Positions 7,394-15,512 of a DNA stretch of 16,072 bases are shown piece after piece. The position numbers and the translations under genes were made by a program. How positions within the stretch are numbered: position 1 is the stretch's first letter; each line of letters starts with the position of its first letter. Under the pieces are notes generated by a model. It was not told the origin of the DNA. It ran no database searches and was given only the letters and a program-made list of their open reading frames with translations. Source of the DNA: Flavobacteriales bacterium (GTDB lineage: Bacteria > Bacteroidota > Bacteroidia > Flavobacteriales_E > Vicingaceae); contig NVVI01000023.1 of assembly GCA_002402165.1 (NCBI GenBank), positions 30,362 through 46,433 on the forward strand, in the 5' to 3' direction.

Positions 7394-8404
7394 TTAAAAT
7401 TTTTCTACCAATTCTTTAGTAAGTCTCATTTTTTGATACAATTTTTCTGCTTGTCTGTAATACAAGGTTTGTTGTCCATCAGAAAAAGCTTTCTCTGGAT
7501 TTTCGTGCGTTTCTATAATAATCCCATCTGCACCACACATAACTCCTGCTAATGCCATAGTGGCAACATGTTGTCGTAAACCAATTCCATGCGAAGGATC
7601 AACAATAACCGGTAAATGAGACTTCTCTTTTAAGATAGGAATGGCATTTAAATCTAAAGTGTTTCTGTATGCATTTTCATAGGTTCTAATACCTCTTTCA
7701 CACAAAATAATTTTTTCATTTCCATTGGAAAAAACATATTCTGCAGAAGCCAATAATTCATTAATAGTTCCTGACATACCACGTTTAATCATTACTGGTT
7801 TATCTACTTGTCCTAGTATATCTAATAGATTAAAATTTTGAGAATTTCTGGCTCCAACCTGAAAAATATCTACATAATCTAACATTTCTTCCACTTGAGA
7901 CACTTGCATTACTTCAGTAATTACCTTAATTCCATTTTCTGAACAATGCTTGTAAAACAATTTCAATCCATCCATTCCCATTCCTCTAAATGCATAAGGG
8001 GAGCTTCGTGGCTTATAAACGCCACCCCGCATTATTTTAATGTTATTTTTTACTAAATGTTGAACTGTATTTTCAATTTGTTCTTCTCCCTCAATAGAGC
8101 AAGGGCCAGCCATTATAGCTAATTCATCTCCACCAATAGTAACATTGTCTCCTAAATCAATAACAGTGTTATTTACTTTCCATTTTTTAGAGACTAATTT
8201 ATAATCGTCCGAAACACGATGAATATCTTCTATTCCTGCTAAATTTCCTATACTTCTAATGTCAAAATCCACTTTTGGTATTCCAACAATGTAGTTTTTA
8301 AATTGTGTAGAGATGAGATTCGATTTAATGTTTAAATCGGATAATTTTTGAAGCAAAACATTTTGTTCTTGCTCTTTAATGTTGTTTGATAATTGTATAA
8401 TCAT
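7394..8404 (-). CDS. aroF: 3-deoxy-7-phosphoheptulonate (DAHP) synthase, AroF/AroA(G) type
   Basis: Condenses phosphoenolpyruvate and erythrose 4-phosphate, the entry step to the shikimate pathway. The 336-residue protein has an N-terminal ferredoxin-like domain of about 75 residues (as in Thermotoga-type DAHP synthases, where it mediates feedback control) followed by the TIM barrel. Motifs: 'GPCSIE' (100-105, metal ligand Cys102), 'KPRSSPYAFRG' (131-141, substrate binding), 'QVGARNSQN' (182-190), 'MIKRGMSGT' (205-213) and 'DPSHGIG' (269-275). It lies 135 nt after trpA on the same strand, separated only by a palindromic repeat, so it is probably the last gene of the trp transcript. No chorismate mutase domain is fused. 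The family also resembles KDO-8-P synthase, but KPRSSPY and the N-terminal domain favour DAHP synthase. Confidence 0.92.
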   Translation of the reverse strand: MIIQLSNNIKEQEQNVLLQKLSDLNIKSNLISTQFKNYIVGIPKVDFDIRSIGNLAGIEDIHRVSDDYKLVSKKWKVNNTVIDLGDNVTIGGDELAIMAGPCSIEGEEQIENTVQHLVKNNIKIMRGGVYKPRSSPYAFRGMGMDGLKLFYKHCSENGIKVITEVMQVSQVEEMLDYVDIFQVGARNSQNFNLLDILGQVDKPVMIKRGMSGTINELLASAEYVFSNGNEKIILCERGIRTYENAYRNTLDLNAIPILKEKSHLPVIVDPSHGIGLRQHVATMALAGVMCGADGIIIETHENPEKAFSDGQQTLYYRQAEKLYQKMRLTKELVEKF

Positions 8405-8417
8405 TTTTTCTTTTTTT

Positions 8418-8539
8418 TCGTCATTGCGAGCGAAATGTAGTGTAGCAAAGCAATCTCATTTTAATAGTGAGATTGCTTTATAAAACTTTTTTATAGCTCG
8501 ACAGGCTCACTATGACAAAATTTTTATTCGCAATGACGA
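8418..8539. repeat. Nested palindromic repeat between trpA and DAHP synthase
   Basis: Outer arms TCGTCATTGCGA (8418-8429) and TCGCAATGACGA (8528-8539) are a perfect 12-bp inverted repeat. Inner arms AAAGCAATCTCA (8447-8458) and TGAGATTGCTTT (8468-8479) are another perfect 12-bp stem with a 9-nt loop. No T-run follows on the transcribed strand. It fills almost the whole trpA-aroF junction and shares its outer arm with the element at trpC-trpF. Confidence 0.85.
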
Positions 8540-9302
8540 TTAATTTTTAATATCTGTTATAAATTCATTTACTGTTGTTTTTATATTTTGACTGTTTTCT
8601 AATGCTTTAATAAAAGCACTACCTATAATTGCTCCACTTGCATTTTTACACGCAGTATCAAATGTTTTTTTATTGGAAATTCCAAAGCCAATTAGTGTTG
8701 GATTTTTTAAAGCTAGTTTGTTTATTCTTTCGAAATAATCCAATTGATTTTGCTGAATATCACTTTTAGAGCCTGTTATTGCATAAGAAGAAACCACATA
8801 TAAAAAGCCTGAACTTTCAGAGTCAATTAATCTAATTCGCTCATCCGTTGTTTGTGGAGTAATTAAAAAAATCATGTCTAAGTCTAAATTTTGCAGAATA
8901 GTTTGATAATTTTCTTGATAGATTTCTAAAGGTAAATCAGGAATTATAAAGCCATCAACTCCAACTGCTTTTGCTTTTTCAAAAAAGGGTGTAGCTCCAT
9001 ATTGCAAGACTTGGTTGTAGTAACCCATCATCACAATTGGAATAGAAACGGTTTTTCTTATTTCTTCTATTTGTTTGAAAATAAGCTCCAATGTAATTCC
9101 ATTTTTTATAGCAACTTGACTGCTGTTTTGTATGGTTGGACCATCAGCCAAAGGATCAGAAAAGGGCATCCCAATTTCGATTATGTCTACACCGCTATTA
9201 GCTAATTCCTGAACAATTTCAATGGTATCATTTAGGTTCGGAAAACCAGCAGTAACATAAATGTTAAGGATGTTTTTCTTCGATTTAAATAATTTTTTGA
9301 TC

Positions 9303-9310
<8 letters not shown>
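8540..9310 (-). CDS. trpA: Tryptophan synthase alpha subunit
   Basis: Cleaves indole-3-glycerol phosphate to indole and glyceraldehyde 3-phosphate, passing indole to TrpB through the alpha2beta2 tunnel. The 256-residue length is normal. Catalytic residues are Glu45 in '[16 protein letters not shown]' and Asp56 in the same motif. Further motifs are 'NIYVTAGFP' (16-24), '[11 protein letters not shown]' (about 117-127) and the phosphate-binding 'GFGIS' near residue 213. The segment '[13 protein letters not shown]' replaces the enterobacterial 'SRAGVTG' loop but keeps TG. Its ATG overlaps the trpB stop (8-nt overlap), giving coupled synthesis. The stop codon abuts the outer arm of a palindromic repeat, and the protein ends normally at 'FITDIKN'. 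Confidence 0.96.
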
Positions 9311-10470
<1,160 letters not shown>

Positions 10471-10487
<17 letters not shown>

Positions 10488-11082
10488 CTGAAAATTGTTT
10501 TATTTTTTCAATATTTTTTAAAGCAGAGGCTATTTCAAAACCACTATTTATATCTACCCCAACAAATTGAGGGTGATTTATTCTTTTTATTTCTTCAGTC
10601 ATTGTTTCATCAATTCCTCCACTTAATAAAAATGGAGTTTCTCCTTTGTAGTTATCTAATAATTCCCAATTAAATGTGATTCCATTTCCTCCTGCTTTTT
10701 CACCAAAAGCATCAAATAAAAAGTAATCGCAATAGTCTTCGTAAGACTTTAATTGTTCAAAATCAAAACCTTCAGAGATGTTAAATGCTTTAATTATTTT
10801 GCGGTTATTTCGTTTTAATTCTTGACAAAATTCTGGCGTTTCGTCTCCGTGTAATTGAATGTAATCTAATTTAAAGTCAGTTACTTTTTTAGTAATAAAT
10901 TCAATTTTTTTATCTACAAAAACACCTACTCTCTTTATGGTGTTCGGAATTTCTACATTAGGAATTTCAGTTACATTTCTATTCGAAGCTTCATAAAAAA
11001 TGAAACCAATAAAATCGGGCTGAACATTAACAAGATCAGCTATGTTTTCGTTATTTCGCATTCCGCAAACTTTTAGTTTCAT
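10471..11082 (-). CDS. trpF: Phosphoribosylanthranilate isomerase
   Basis: Amadori rearrangement of phosphoribosylanthranilate to CdRP, a TIM barrel of 203 residues. General base Cys6 lies in 'KVCGMR' and general acid Asp124 in '[14 protein letters not shown]'. '[12 protein letters not shown]' (24-35), 'DYIQLHGDE' (73-81), 'LLSGGIDE' and 'GVDINSGFE' complete the substrate and phosphate loops. It is a separate gene, not fused to trpC. Upstream, a palindromic repeat carries the end of trpC; downstream it overlaps trpB by 17 nt. Confidence 0.95.
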
Positions 11083-11096
11083 ATTTTTTATTTTTC

Positions 11097-11174
11097 CGTC
11101 ATTGCGAGGGACGAAGCAATCTCACTATTAATTATAAGATTGCTTCATTACGCTCCGCTTCATTCGCAATGACG
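11097..11174. repeat. Nested palindromic repeat forming the 3' end of trpC and the trpC-trpF junction
   Basis: Outer arms CGTCATTGCGA (11097-11107) and TCGCAATGACG (11164-11174) are a perfect 11-bp inverted repeat. Inner arms GAAGCAATCT (11113-11122) and AGATTGCTTC (11137-11146) are a perfect 10-bp stem. The trpC stop codon (11132-11134) lies in the loop of the inner stem, so the right half of the 78-bp element is translated. Same family as 8418-8539. Confidence 0.88.
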
Positions 11175-11959
11175 TTTATATTTAAATTCTCTATAAATCG
11201 TTTACACTCTAATTCTGGAGAAGCAGTTTTCATAAAATTTTCTCCAATCAAGAACCCATCAAAACCATGTTGTTTTAATTCTATGATGTTTTTGTAATCA
11301 CGAATTCCGCTTTCTGCAATTTTCACAGTATTACTAGGTAATTGTTGAGCCAAGCGAATCGAATTTTCAAAATCAACTTCAAATGTTTTTAGGTTTCGAT
11401 TGTTAATTCCTACTAAATTAATTTCAGGAATGTATTGCTCCAATTCTTCCTGAGTATGAATTTCCAATAAAACTTCCAATCCTAATTGTTGAGATGTAAC
11501 TGTGAATTTTTTAATTTCTTCTTTTGTTAAAATAGCTGCAATTAAAAGTATTGCATCAGCACCTATTGATTTTGCTTCAATAATTTGATATTCAGAAATG
11601 GTAAACTCTTTTCTTAAAATAGGACAGAAATTAAATTTTCTAGCAATGGATAAATCTTCGTTCTTTCCTCCAAAAAAGTGAGTGTCTGTCAAAACAGATA
11701 AAGCAGAAGCTCCAGCTTGCATATATCCTATTGAAATTTTTTCCACATCAGCAAATTCATTGATCATTCCTTTTGAAGGGGATTTTCGTTTAAACTCAGC
11801 TATAATCCCGCTCTTGTCTTCACGTTTTATATAATGTTTTAGAGAGATACATTCCGATTGAAAATAAAGGCTTTGTTCCAATAGTTTAGTTGGATGAGTT
11901 GAAGCTCTTTCTTCAACTTCTTTTCTTTTGTAGGCTATTATTTCGTCTAAAATTGTCAT
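11132..11959 (-). CDS. trpC: Indole-3-glycerol phosphate synthase, C-terminus extended by a repeat
   Basis: Ring-closing decarboxylation of CdRP to indole-3-glycerol phosphate. The 275-residue TIM barrel has 'MTILDEIIAYKRKEV' at the start, 'AEFKRKSPSKG' (54-64), 'ALSVLTDTHFFGG' (86-98), 'ILRKEF' (114-119), 'INNRNLKTFEVD' and 'IAESGI', all standard. The barrel should end near 'CKRFIENLNI'. The last 13 residues (VIANEAERNEAIL) and the stop codon are encoded by a palindromic repeat element (11097-11174). Peptides of the 'NEAxxNEAI' kind are the usual translation of this repeat and unlikely to be functional. The extension is at the C-terminus, after the last helix, so activity is probably kept. 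The gap to trpD is 198 bp and filled by another repeat. Confidence 0.95.
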   Translation of the reverse strand: MTILDEIIAYKRKEVEERASTHPTKLLEQSLYFQSECISLKHYIKREDKSGIIAEFKRKSPSKGMINEFADVEKISIGYMQAGASALSVLTDTHFFGGKNEDLSIARKFNFCPILRKEFTISEYQIIEAKSIGADAILLIAAILTKEEIKKFTVTSQQLGLEVLLEIHTQEELEQYIPEINLVGINNRNLKTFEVDFENSIRLAQQLPSNTVKIAESGIRDYKNIIELKQHGFDGFLIGENFMKTASPELECKRFIENLNINVIANEAERNEAIL

Positions 11960-11982
11960 TTTTTTAATTTGTTTTTTGTTTT

Positions 11983-12156
11983 GTTATTCTTGAACGATAT
12001 TTTGTCGCTCTGAGTTTATCGAAGAGCGTTACAAAATGAAGTGAAGAATCTGTTTTGTGTCGTTTTGTTTTTTAGATTCTTCGTGTCATTTTTCAATTTT
12101 TGTTTATAGTTCGATAAACTCACTATGACAAAAAGAAAAATTTCGTTCAGAATAAC
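11983..12156. repeat. Large nested palindromic element between trpD and trpC
   Basis: Three concentric inverted repeats are visible. The outer pair is GTTATTCTTGAACGA (11983-11997) with TCGTTCAGAATAAC (12143-12156), allowing one bulge. The middle pair is GAGTTTATCGAA (12012-12023) with TTCGATAAACTC (12110-12121), a perfect 12 bp. The inner pair is GAAGAATCT (12043-12051) with AGATTCTTC (12074-12082), a perfect 9 bp. It fills the 198-nt junction and contains no coding frame I can support. Confidence 0.82.
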
Positions 12157-12157
12157 G

Positions 12158-13144
12158 TCATAATATTAATTTTTTAAGTGTTAAATAAGCTTTCCCAGAT
12201 TCAATTGATTCTTTTACAATGTCAACACACTCTGCTAATGATTTATTTGGCTCAAAACATTGAATAGCAAACGAGGAATTTGCTAAAACCACATTTTTTT
12301 GTTCTGTTGTGCAATCATTATTTAAAACATTAAGAAATATTTTGGCAGCATCTTTTACTGTTTCTCCACCAAATAGGTCTTCTTGTTTTTGTGTTTTAAA
12401 TCCAATACTTTCAGGAGTTAATAATGTTTCTCCTTTGTTTGAAATGGCTTTAAAATTCCCTGTCAATGAGATTTCATCATAACCATCTAAACTGTGTAAA
12501 ATGGTGTACTTTTTGTCAGAATTTTGCAGTAAATAATTATAAATACGAGCAATTTCTAAATTAAAAACTCCTACCAATTGGTTTTGAGGAAAGCTTGGAT
12601 TAACCAAAGGTCCCAACATATTAAAAAAAGTTTTCATTCTTAATTCTTTACGAACCGGGCCAACATTTGCCATTGCAGGATGAAATAAAGGAGCGTGCAT
12701 CATGCAAAAATTGGCTTCATCAATTTGTCGTTTTAAAGTAGATTCATCATTAGTAAATGGATATCCTAAATGCTCCAACAGATTTGATGAACCACAAGAA
12801 GAGGATACACCATAATTCCCATGTTTAGCAACCTTGTATCCTGCACCAGCAATTACAAAAGCAGACAGTGTAGAAATGTTAAAGGTATTTTTACCGTCTC
12901 CACCAGTTCCACAAACATCAATGGTATTAAAATCAGATAAATCTATTTTCAAACATAAATCCAATAAGGCATTTCTGAAACCAGTTAACTCTTCTACAGA
13001 AATATTTCGCATTAAATACACCGTTAAAAAAGCAGCTATTTGCGAATGATTAAAATCTCCTTTTCCTATCCGTGTTAAGATCTTATAAGCATCTTGTTCC
13101 GAAAGTGTTTGATGTTCAAATAATTTGTCAAGAGTTGCTTTCAT
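12158..13144 (-). CDS. trpD: Anthranilate phosphoribosyltransferase
   Basis: Transfers phosphoribose from PRPP to anthranilate. The 328-residue protein has the helical N-terminal domain (1-70), then the PRPP motif 'DVCGTGGDGKNTFNIST' (76-92), 'KHGNYGVSSSCGSSNLLE' (107-124) and 'FFNMLGPLVNP' (about 173-183). It is unfused to TrpG, unlike in enterobacteria. Only one nucleotide separates the trpG stop from its ATG, so translation is coupled. It ends just before the outer arm of the large palindromic element. Confidence 0.96.
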   Translation of the reverse strand: MKATLDKLFEHQTLSEQDAYKILTRIGKGDFNHSQIAAFLTVYLMRNISVEELTGFRNALLDLCLKIDLSDFNTIDVCGTGGDGKNTFNISTLSAFVIAGAGYKVAKHGNYGVSSSCGSSNLLEHLGYPFTNDESTLKRQIDEANFCMMHAPLFHPAMANVGPVRKELRMKTFFNMLGPLVNPSFPQNQLVGVFNLEIARIYNYLLQNSDKKYTILHSLDGYDEISLTGNFKAISNKGETLLTPESIGFKTQKQEDLFGGETVKDAAKIFLNVLNNDCTTEQKNVVLANSSFAIQCFEPNKSLAECVDIVKESIESGKAYLTLKKLIL

Positions 13145-13145
13145 C

Positions 13146-13718
13146 TCAAATGGCTAAAAAATTATTAATCATTTCCTTTCCGTGTTCGGTTAAAATAGAT
13201 TCTGGATGAAACTGGACTCCGTAAACATTAAACTCCTTATGTTTTAGCGACATAATCTGTCCATTCTCTTCAACAGAAGTAATATCTAATACTTTCGGAA
13301 AATCATCATTAGAAATCACCCAACTGTGATACCTCCCAATGTTAAACGAGTTTGGTAAATTTTCAAATAAAAGATCATTTTTATCTAAGATATTAATAGG
13401 TGTTGCCACTCCGTGAAACACTTTTTCTAAATTAATTAGTGTTCCTCCATAAACTTCACCTATGGCTTGCATGCCTAAGCAAACGCCTAAAATCTTTTTT
13501 GTCGGGGCATATTTTCTAATTAATTCAATTAAAATCCCCGCATCTTTTGGCAATCCTGGTCCAGGAGAAAGAATAATGGTGTTGTATTTTTCTACATCTT
13601 CCAATGAGATTTCATCATTTCTGAAAACATCCACTTCAAAATTTGGATTTGCTTCTACATAATGCACCAAATTATATGTAAATGAATCGTAATTGTCTAG
13701 TATTAGTATTTTTTCCAT
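13146..13718 (-). CDS. trpG: Anthranilate synthase component II (glutamine amidotransferase)
   Basis: Class I glutaminase that supplies ammonia to TrpE. The 190-residue single-domain protein has 'ILDNYDSFTYNLVHY' (6-20), 'LSPGPGLPKDAG' (50-61), nucleophile Cys80 in 'GVCLGMQAIGE', and His171 and Glu173 in 'GVQFHPES', the complete triad. It could in principle also serve PabB (dual TrpG/PabA role, frequent when no separate pabA exists), which this window cannot settle. It sits between trpE (84-nt gap with a palindromic repeat) and trpD (1-nt gap). Confidence 0.95.
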   Translation of the reverse strand: MEKILILDNYDSFTYNLVHYVEANPNFEVDVFRNDEISLEDVEKYNTIILSPGPGLPKDAGILIELIRKYAPTKKILGVCLGMQAIGEVYGGTLINLEKVFHGVATPINILDKNDLLFENLPNSFNIGRYHSWVISNDDFPKVLDITSVEENGQIMSLKHKEFNVYGVQFHPESILTEHGKEMINNFLAI

Positions 13719-13731
13719 GTATCTTTTATTG

Positions 13732-13795
13732 TGCTCCCTGAGCGGAGCCGAAGGGGAACATATAAATTATTCATTTCGACTCCGCTCAATGAGCA
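13732..13795. repeat. Palindromic repeat between trpE and trpG
   Basis: TGCTC (13732-13736) pairs with GAGCA (13791-13795), and TGAGCGGAG (13739-13747) pairs perfectly with CTCCGCTCA (13780-13788); the two stems are stacked with 2-nt interruptions. It contains the same GAGCGGAGcCGAAGGGG core as the element at 2317-2426, and lies wholly in the 84-nt gap. Confidence 0.8.
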
Positions 13796-13802
13796 ATTTT
13801 TT

Positions 13803-15188
13803 TTATATTTCCTCCGCCATTTTTAATGCCTTTTTCAAAGCTCCTAATTTATTATTTACTTCTTGCAATTCATTTTCTTCGCTAGAATTTACGGTCACTC
13901 CAGCTCCTGCTTGAAAAAATAAGGTGTTATTCTTACTCAAGAAACTTCTTATAGTTATGGCATGATTTACAGAGCCATCAAATCCAAAAACGCCAATTGC
14001 GCCACCATAAAAGCCTCTGTTTTGGTTTTCATATTCATCAATTAATTGCATTGCTTTATATTTAGGTGCTCCCGATAAAGTTCCAGCAGGAAATGTATCT
14101 GCAAAGATTTGTAACGCATCTGAATCGGTATTAATTTCTGCTTCAACTTCCGAAACCAAATGAATTACGTGACTATAAAACTGTGTTTCTTTATAGGTTT
14201 TAACCATTACGTTTTTTCCGTGTCGGCTTAAGTCGTTTCGTGCCAAATCAACCAGCATAGTATGCTCAGCATTTTCTTTTGGGTCTTTGGCTAATTGCTC
14301 TGCCAATTTTTGATCATGAATGTCGTTACCAGTTCGTTTAAAGGTTCCGGCAATAGGATTGATAGTCGCCTTTCCATTGCTTGCTTTAAGTTGTGCCTCG
14401 GGCGAAGAGCCAAACAGTTTGTAATTTCCAAAATCAAAATAAAACAAATAAGGTGAAGGATTGATAGAACGCAAAGCACGATAAACATTAAATTCATCTC
14501 CCTTAAACTGTTGCGAGAATTGTCGGGAGAGAACTATTTGAAATACATCTCCTTTCTGGCAATGTTCTTTTCCTTTAGTAACTAATTTTTTGAATTCATC
14601 ATCTGAAATATTGGTATTTTCTTCTCCTTCCATTTTAAAATGGTAACGAGGATGATTGTTACTACTCACTAAATCAGCAATTTTTTCAATGTTGGATTCG
14701 TTTCCTTCAACTACATTTTCAGTTATAGTTAATTCATTTTTAAAATGATCAATTTGAATGATGTATCTAAAAAGAGAATAATGCATTTCAGGAGTTGAGT
14801 GTGCATCCTTTTTTGAAGCATTAATATCTAAGGTCTCAAAGTATTGAACAGCATCATAATTCGTATAACCAAACAATCCATTTACAAGATTGCTCTTTTC
14901 AATTTCAACAGAGTTAATCAACTTTTGAAGTTCAGCAATAACCTGTTTTCTTTCAGCGATTTGAATAGTTGAATCTAATTCTGATCCTTTAATAGTGATG
15001 GTTTGGTTTTCCACCACAAAAGAAACTAAAGGTTCTAAGCAGATAAACGAAAAATTATTATCGTTTCCATGATAATCCGAACTCTCTAATAAAAAAGAGT
15101 TGTAAAATTTATCGCGTAACTTCAAATACAAGCCAACAGGTGTAACTGTATCGGAGAGTAACTTTTTATGTATCGTTTTTATTTTCAT
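13803..15188 (-). CDS. trpE: Anthranilate synthase component I
   Basis: Converts chorismate to anthranilate with TrpG ammonia; first committed step and control point. The 461-residue length is on the short side but complete. The N-terminal allosteric site motif 'LLES' (33-36) is present, so feedback inhibition by tryptophan is expected. The chorismate-binding domain shows 'GDVFQIVLSRQF', 'NPSPYLFYF', 'GSSPE', 'NPIAGTFKRTG', 'LVDLARNDLSRHG', 'TFPAGTLSGAPK' and 'FQAGAGVTVNSSEENE'. The start at 15188 precedes 'MKIKTIHKKLLSDTVTPVGLY', normal for the family. It is preceded by a 209-nt leader with an attenuator. The paralogue PabB is less likely because of LLES and the operon. Confidence 0.96.
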   Translation of the reverse strand: MKIKTIHKKLLSDTVTPVGLYLKLRDKFYNSFLLESSDYHGNDNNFSFICLEPLVSFVVENQTITIKGSELDSTIQIAERKQVIAELQKLINSVEIEKSNLVNGLFGYTNYDAVQYFETLDINASKKDAHSTPEMHYSLFRYIIQIDHFKNELTITENVVEGNESNIEKIADLVSSNNHPRYHFKMEGEENTNISDDEFKKLVTKGKEHCQKGDVFQIVLSRQFSQQFKGDEFNVYRALRSINPSPYLFYFDFGNYKLFGSSPEAQLKASNGKATINPIAGTFKRTGNDIHDQKLAEQLAKDPKENAEHTMLVDLARNDLSRHGKNVMVKTYKETQFYSHVIHLVSEVEAEINTDSDALQIFADTFPAGTLSGAPKYKAMQLIDEYENQNRGFYGGAIGVFGFDGSVNHAITIRSFLSKNNTLFFQAGAGVTVNSSEENELQEVNNKLGALKKALKMAEEI

Positions 15189-15199
15189 TTTATTCTTTA

Positions 15200-15242
15200 C
15201 GTCATTGCGAGGTATGAAGCAATCTTATTATTTAGATTTCTT
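15200..15242. repeat. Decayed half copy of the CATTGCGA palindromic repeat, just upstream of trpE
   Basis: CGTCATTGCGAGG and GAAGCAATCT (15217-15226) match the left half of the element at 11097. The inner partner is degenerate (agatttcttt at 15233-15242, 8 of 10 matches) and the right outer arm is missing. It lies between the attenuator hairpin and the trpE start. Confidence 0.6.
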
Positions 15243-15282
15243 TGTCTTACTCAATAATTATCACCAGACATTGTCTGTGCAT

Positions 15283-15314
15283 AAAAAAAGGCTTGTCGTA
15301 ATCGACAAGCCTTT
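15283..15314 (-). terminator. trp operon attenuator terminator
   Basis: Read on the minus strand, a perfect 12-bp stem (15314-15303 with 15298-15287; AAAGGCTTGTCG arm) with a 4-nt loop is followed by T; the T-run is seven long at 15289-15283, of which the first three can also pair in the stem. It begins 26 nt after the stop codon of the leader peptide and 95 nt before trpE. Position and structure make it a transcription attenuator, not the end of an upstream gene, since the only gene to the right is on the other strand. Confidence 0.9.
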
Positions 15315-15340
15315 AAAATATTTTTTATACAGGTTTTAGA

Positions 15341-15397
15341 TTACATTTTTGAATTAAAACGAATCCACCACCAATTTGTATTTTTTGTTGTAATCAT
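15341..15397 (-). CDS. trpL: trp operon leader peptide with three consecutive Trp codons
   Basis: An 18-codon reading frame, MITTKNTNWWWIRFNSKM then TAA, lies between a consensus promoter and the attenuator hairpin upstream of trpE. Codons 9-11 are TGG TGG TGG (minus strand, 15373-15365). Three Trp in 18 codons is far beyond chance and is the signature of ribosome-mediated attenuation: with little charged tRNA-Trp the ribosome stalls here. Downstream, GUUUUA (15360-15355, codons 13-15) can pair with UAAAAC (15338-15333), a possible region 1:2 stem. The adjoining CCU can pair with the AGG of the terminator arm, a weak possible 2:3 stem. The product is regulatory and presumably unstable. There is no Shine-Dalgarno sequence, as is usual in this phylum. 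Confidence 0.88.
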   Translation of the reverse strand: MITTKNTNWWWIRFNSKM

Positions 15398-15404
15398 AAT
15401 AGAA

Positions 15405-15437
15405 CAAATATAGGAGAATTTTTTTTAGAAATGCAAA
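15405..15437 (-). promoter_or_regulatory. trp operon promoter (Bacteroidota -33/-7 type)
   Basis: On the minus strand TTTG (15437-15434), a 21-bp spacer and TATATTTG (15412-15405) match the phylum consensus TTTG / TAnnTTTG. The -7 box ends 7 nt before the trpL ATG, so the transcript would start at or within a few bases of that codon. Confidence 0.7.
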
Positions 15438-15512
15438 TAAGAAATTTCATTAGTTTTTCAAATTTAAGAAATAATTAAAAACACCTACCTTGTTCCTCTC
15501 AAAAACAATATT

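Noticed and set aside
8447..8479. 12-bp hairpin after trpA as an operon terminator
   Set aside because: The transcribed strand continues with mixed sequence and no U-run; it is the inner stem of a repeat element.
13693..13914. Plus-strand open frame across the trpE-trpG junction
   Set aside because: Antisense to trpG start and trpE end with the palindromic repeat in between; no family resemblance.
14291..14497. Small minus-strand frame inside trpE
   Set aside because: Out-of-frame shadow of trpE with no features of its own.
15264..15277. Short palindrome CAGACA-T-TGTCTG between attenuator and trpE as a second regulatory hairpin
   Set aside because: Only 6 bp with a 1-nt centre, which cannot form a normal RNA loop without losing pairs; could be a protein site, but nothing supports that.
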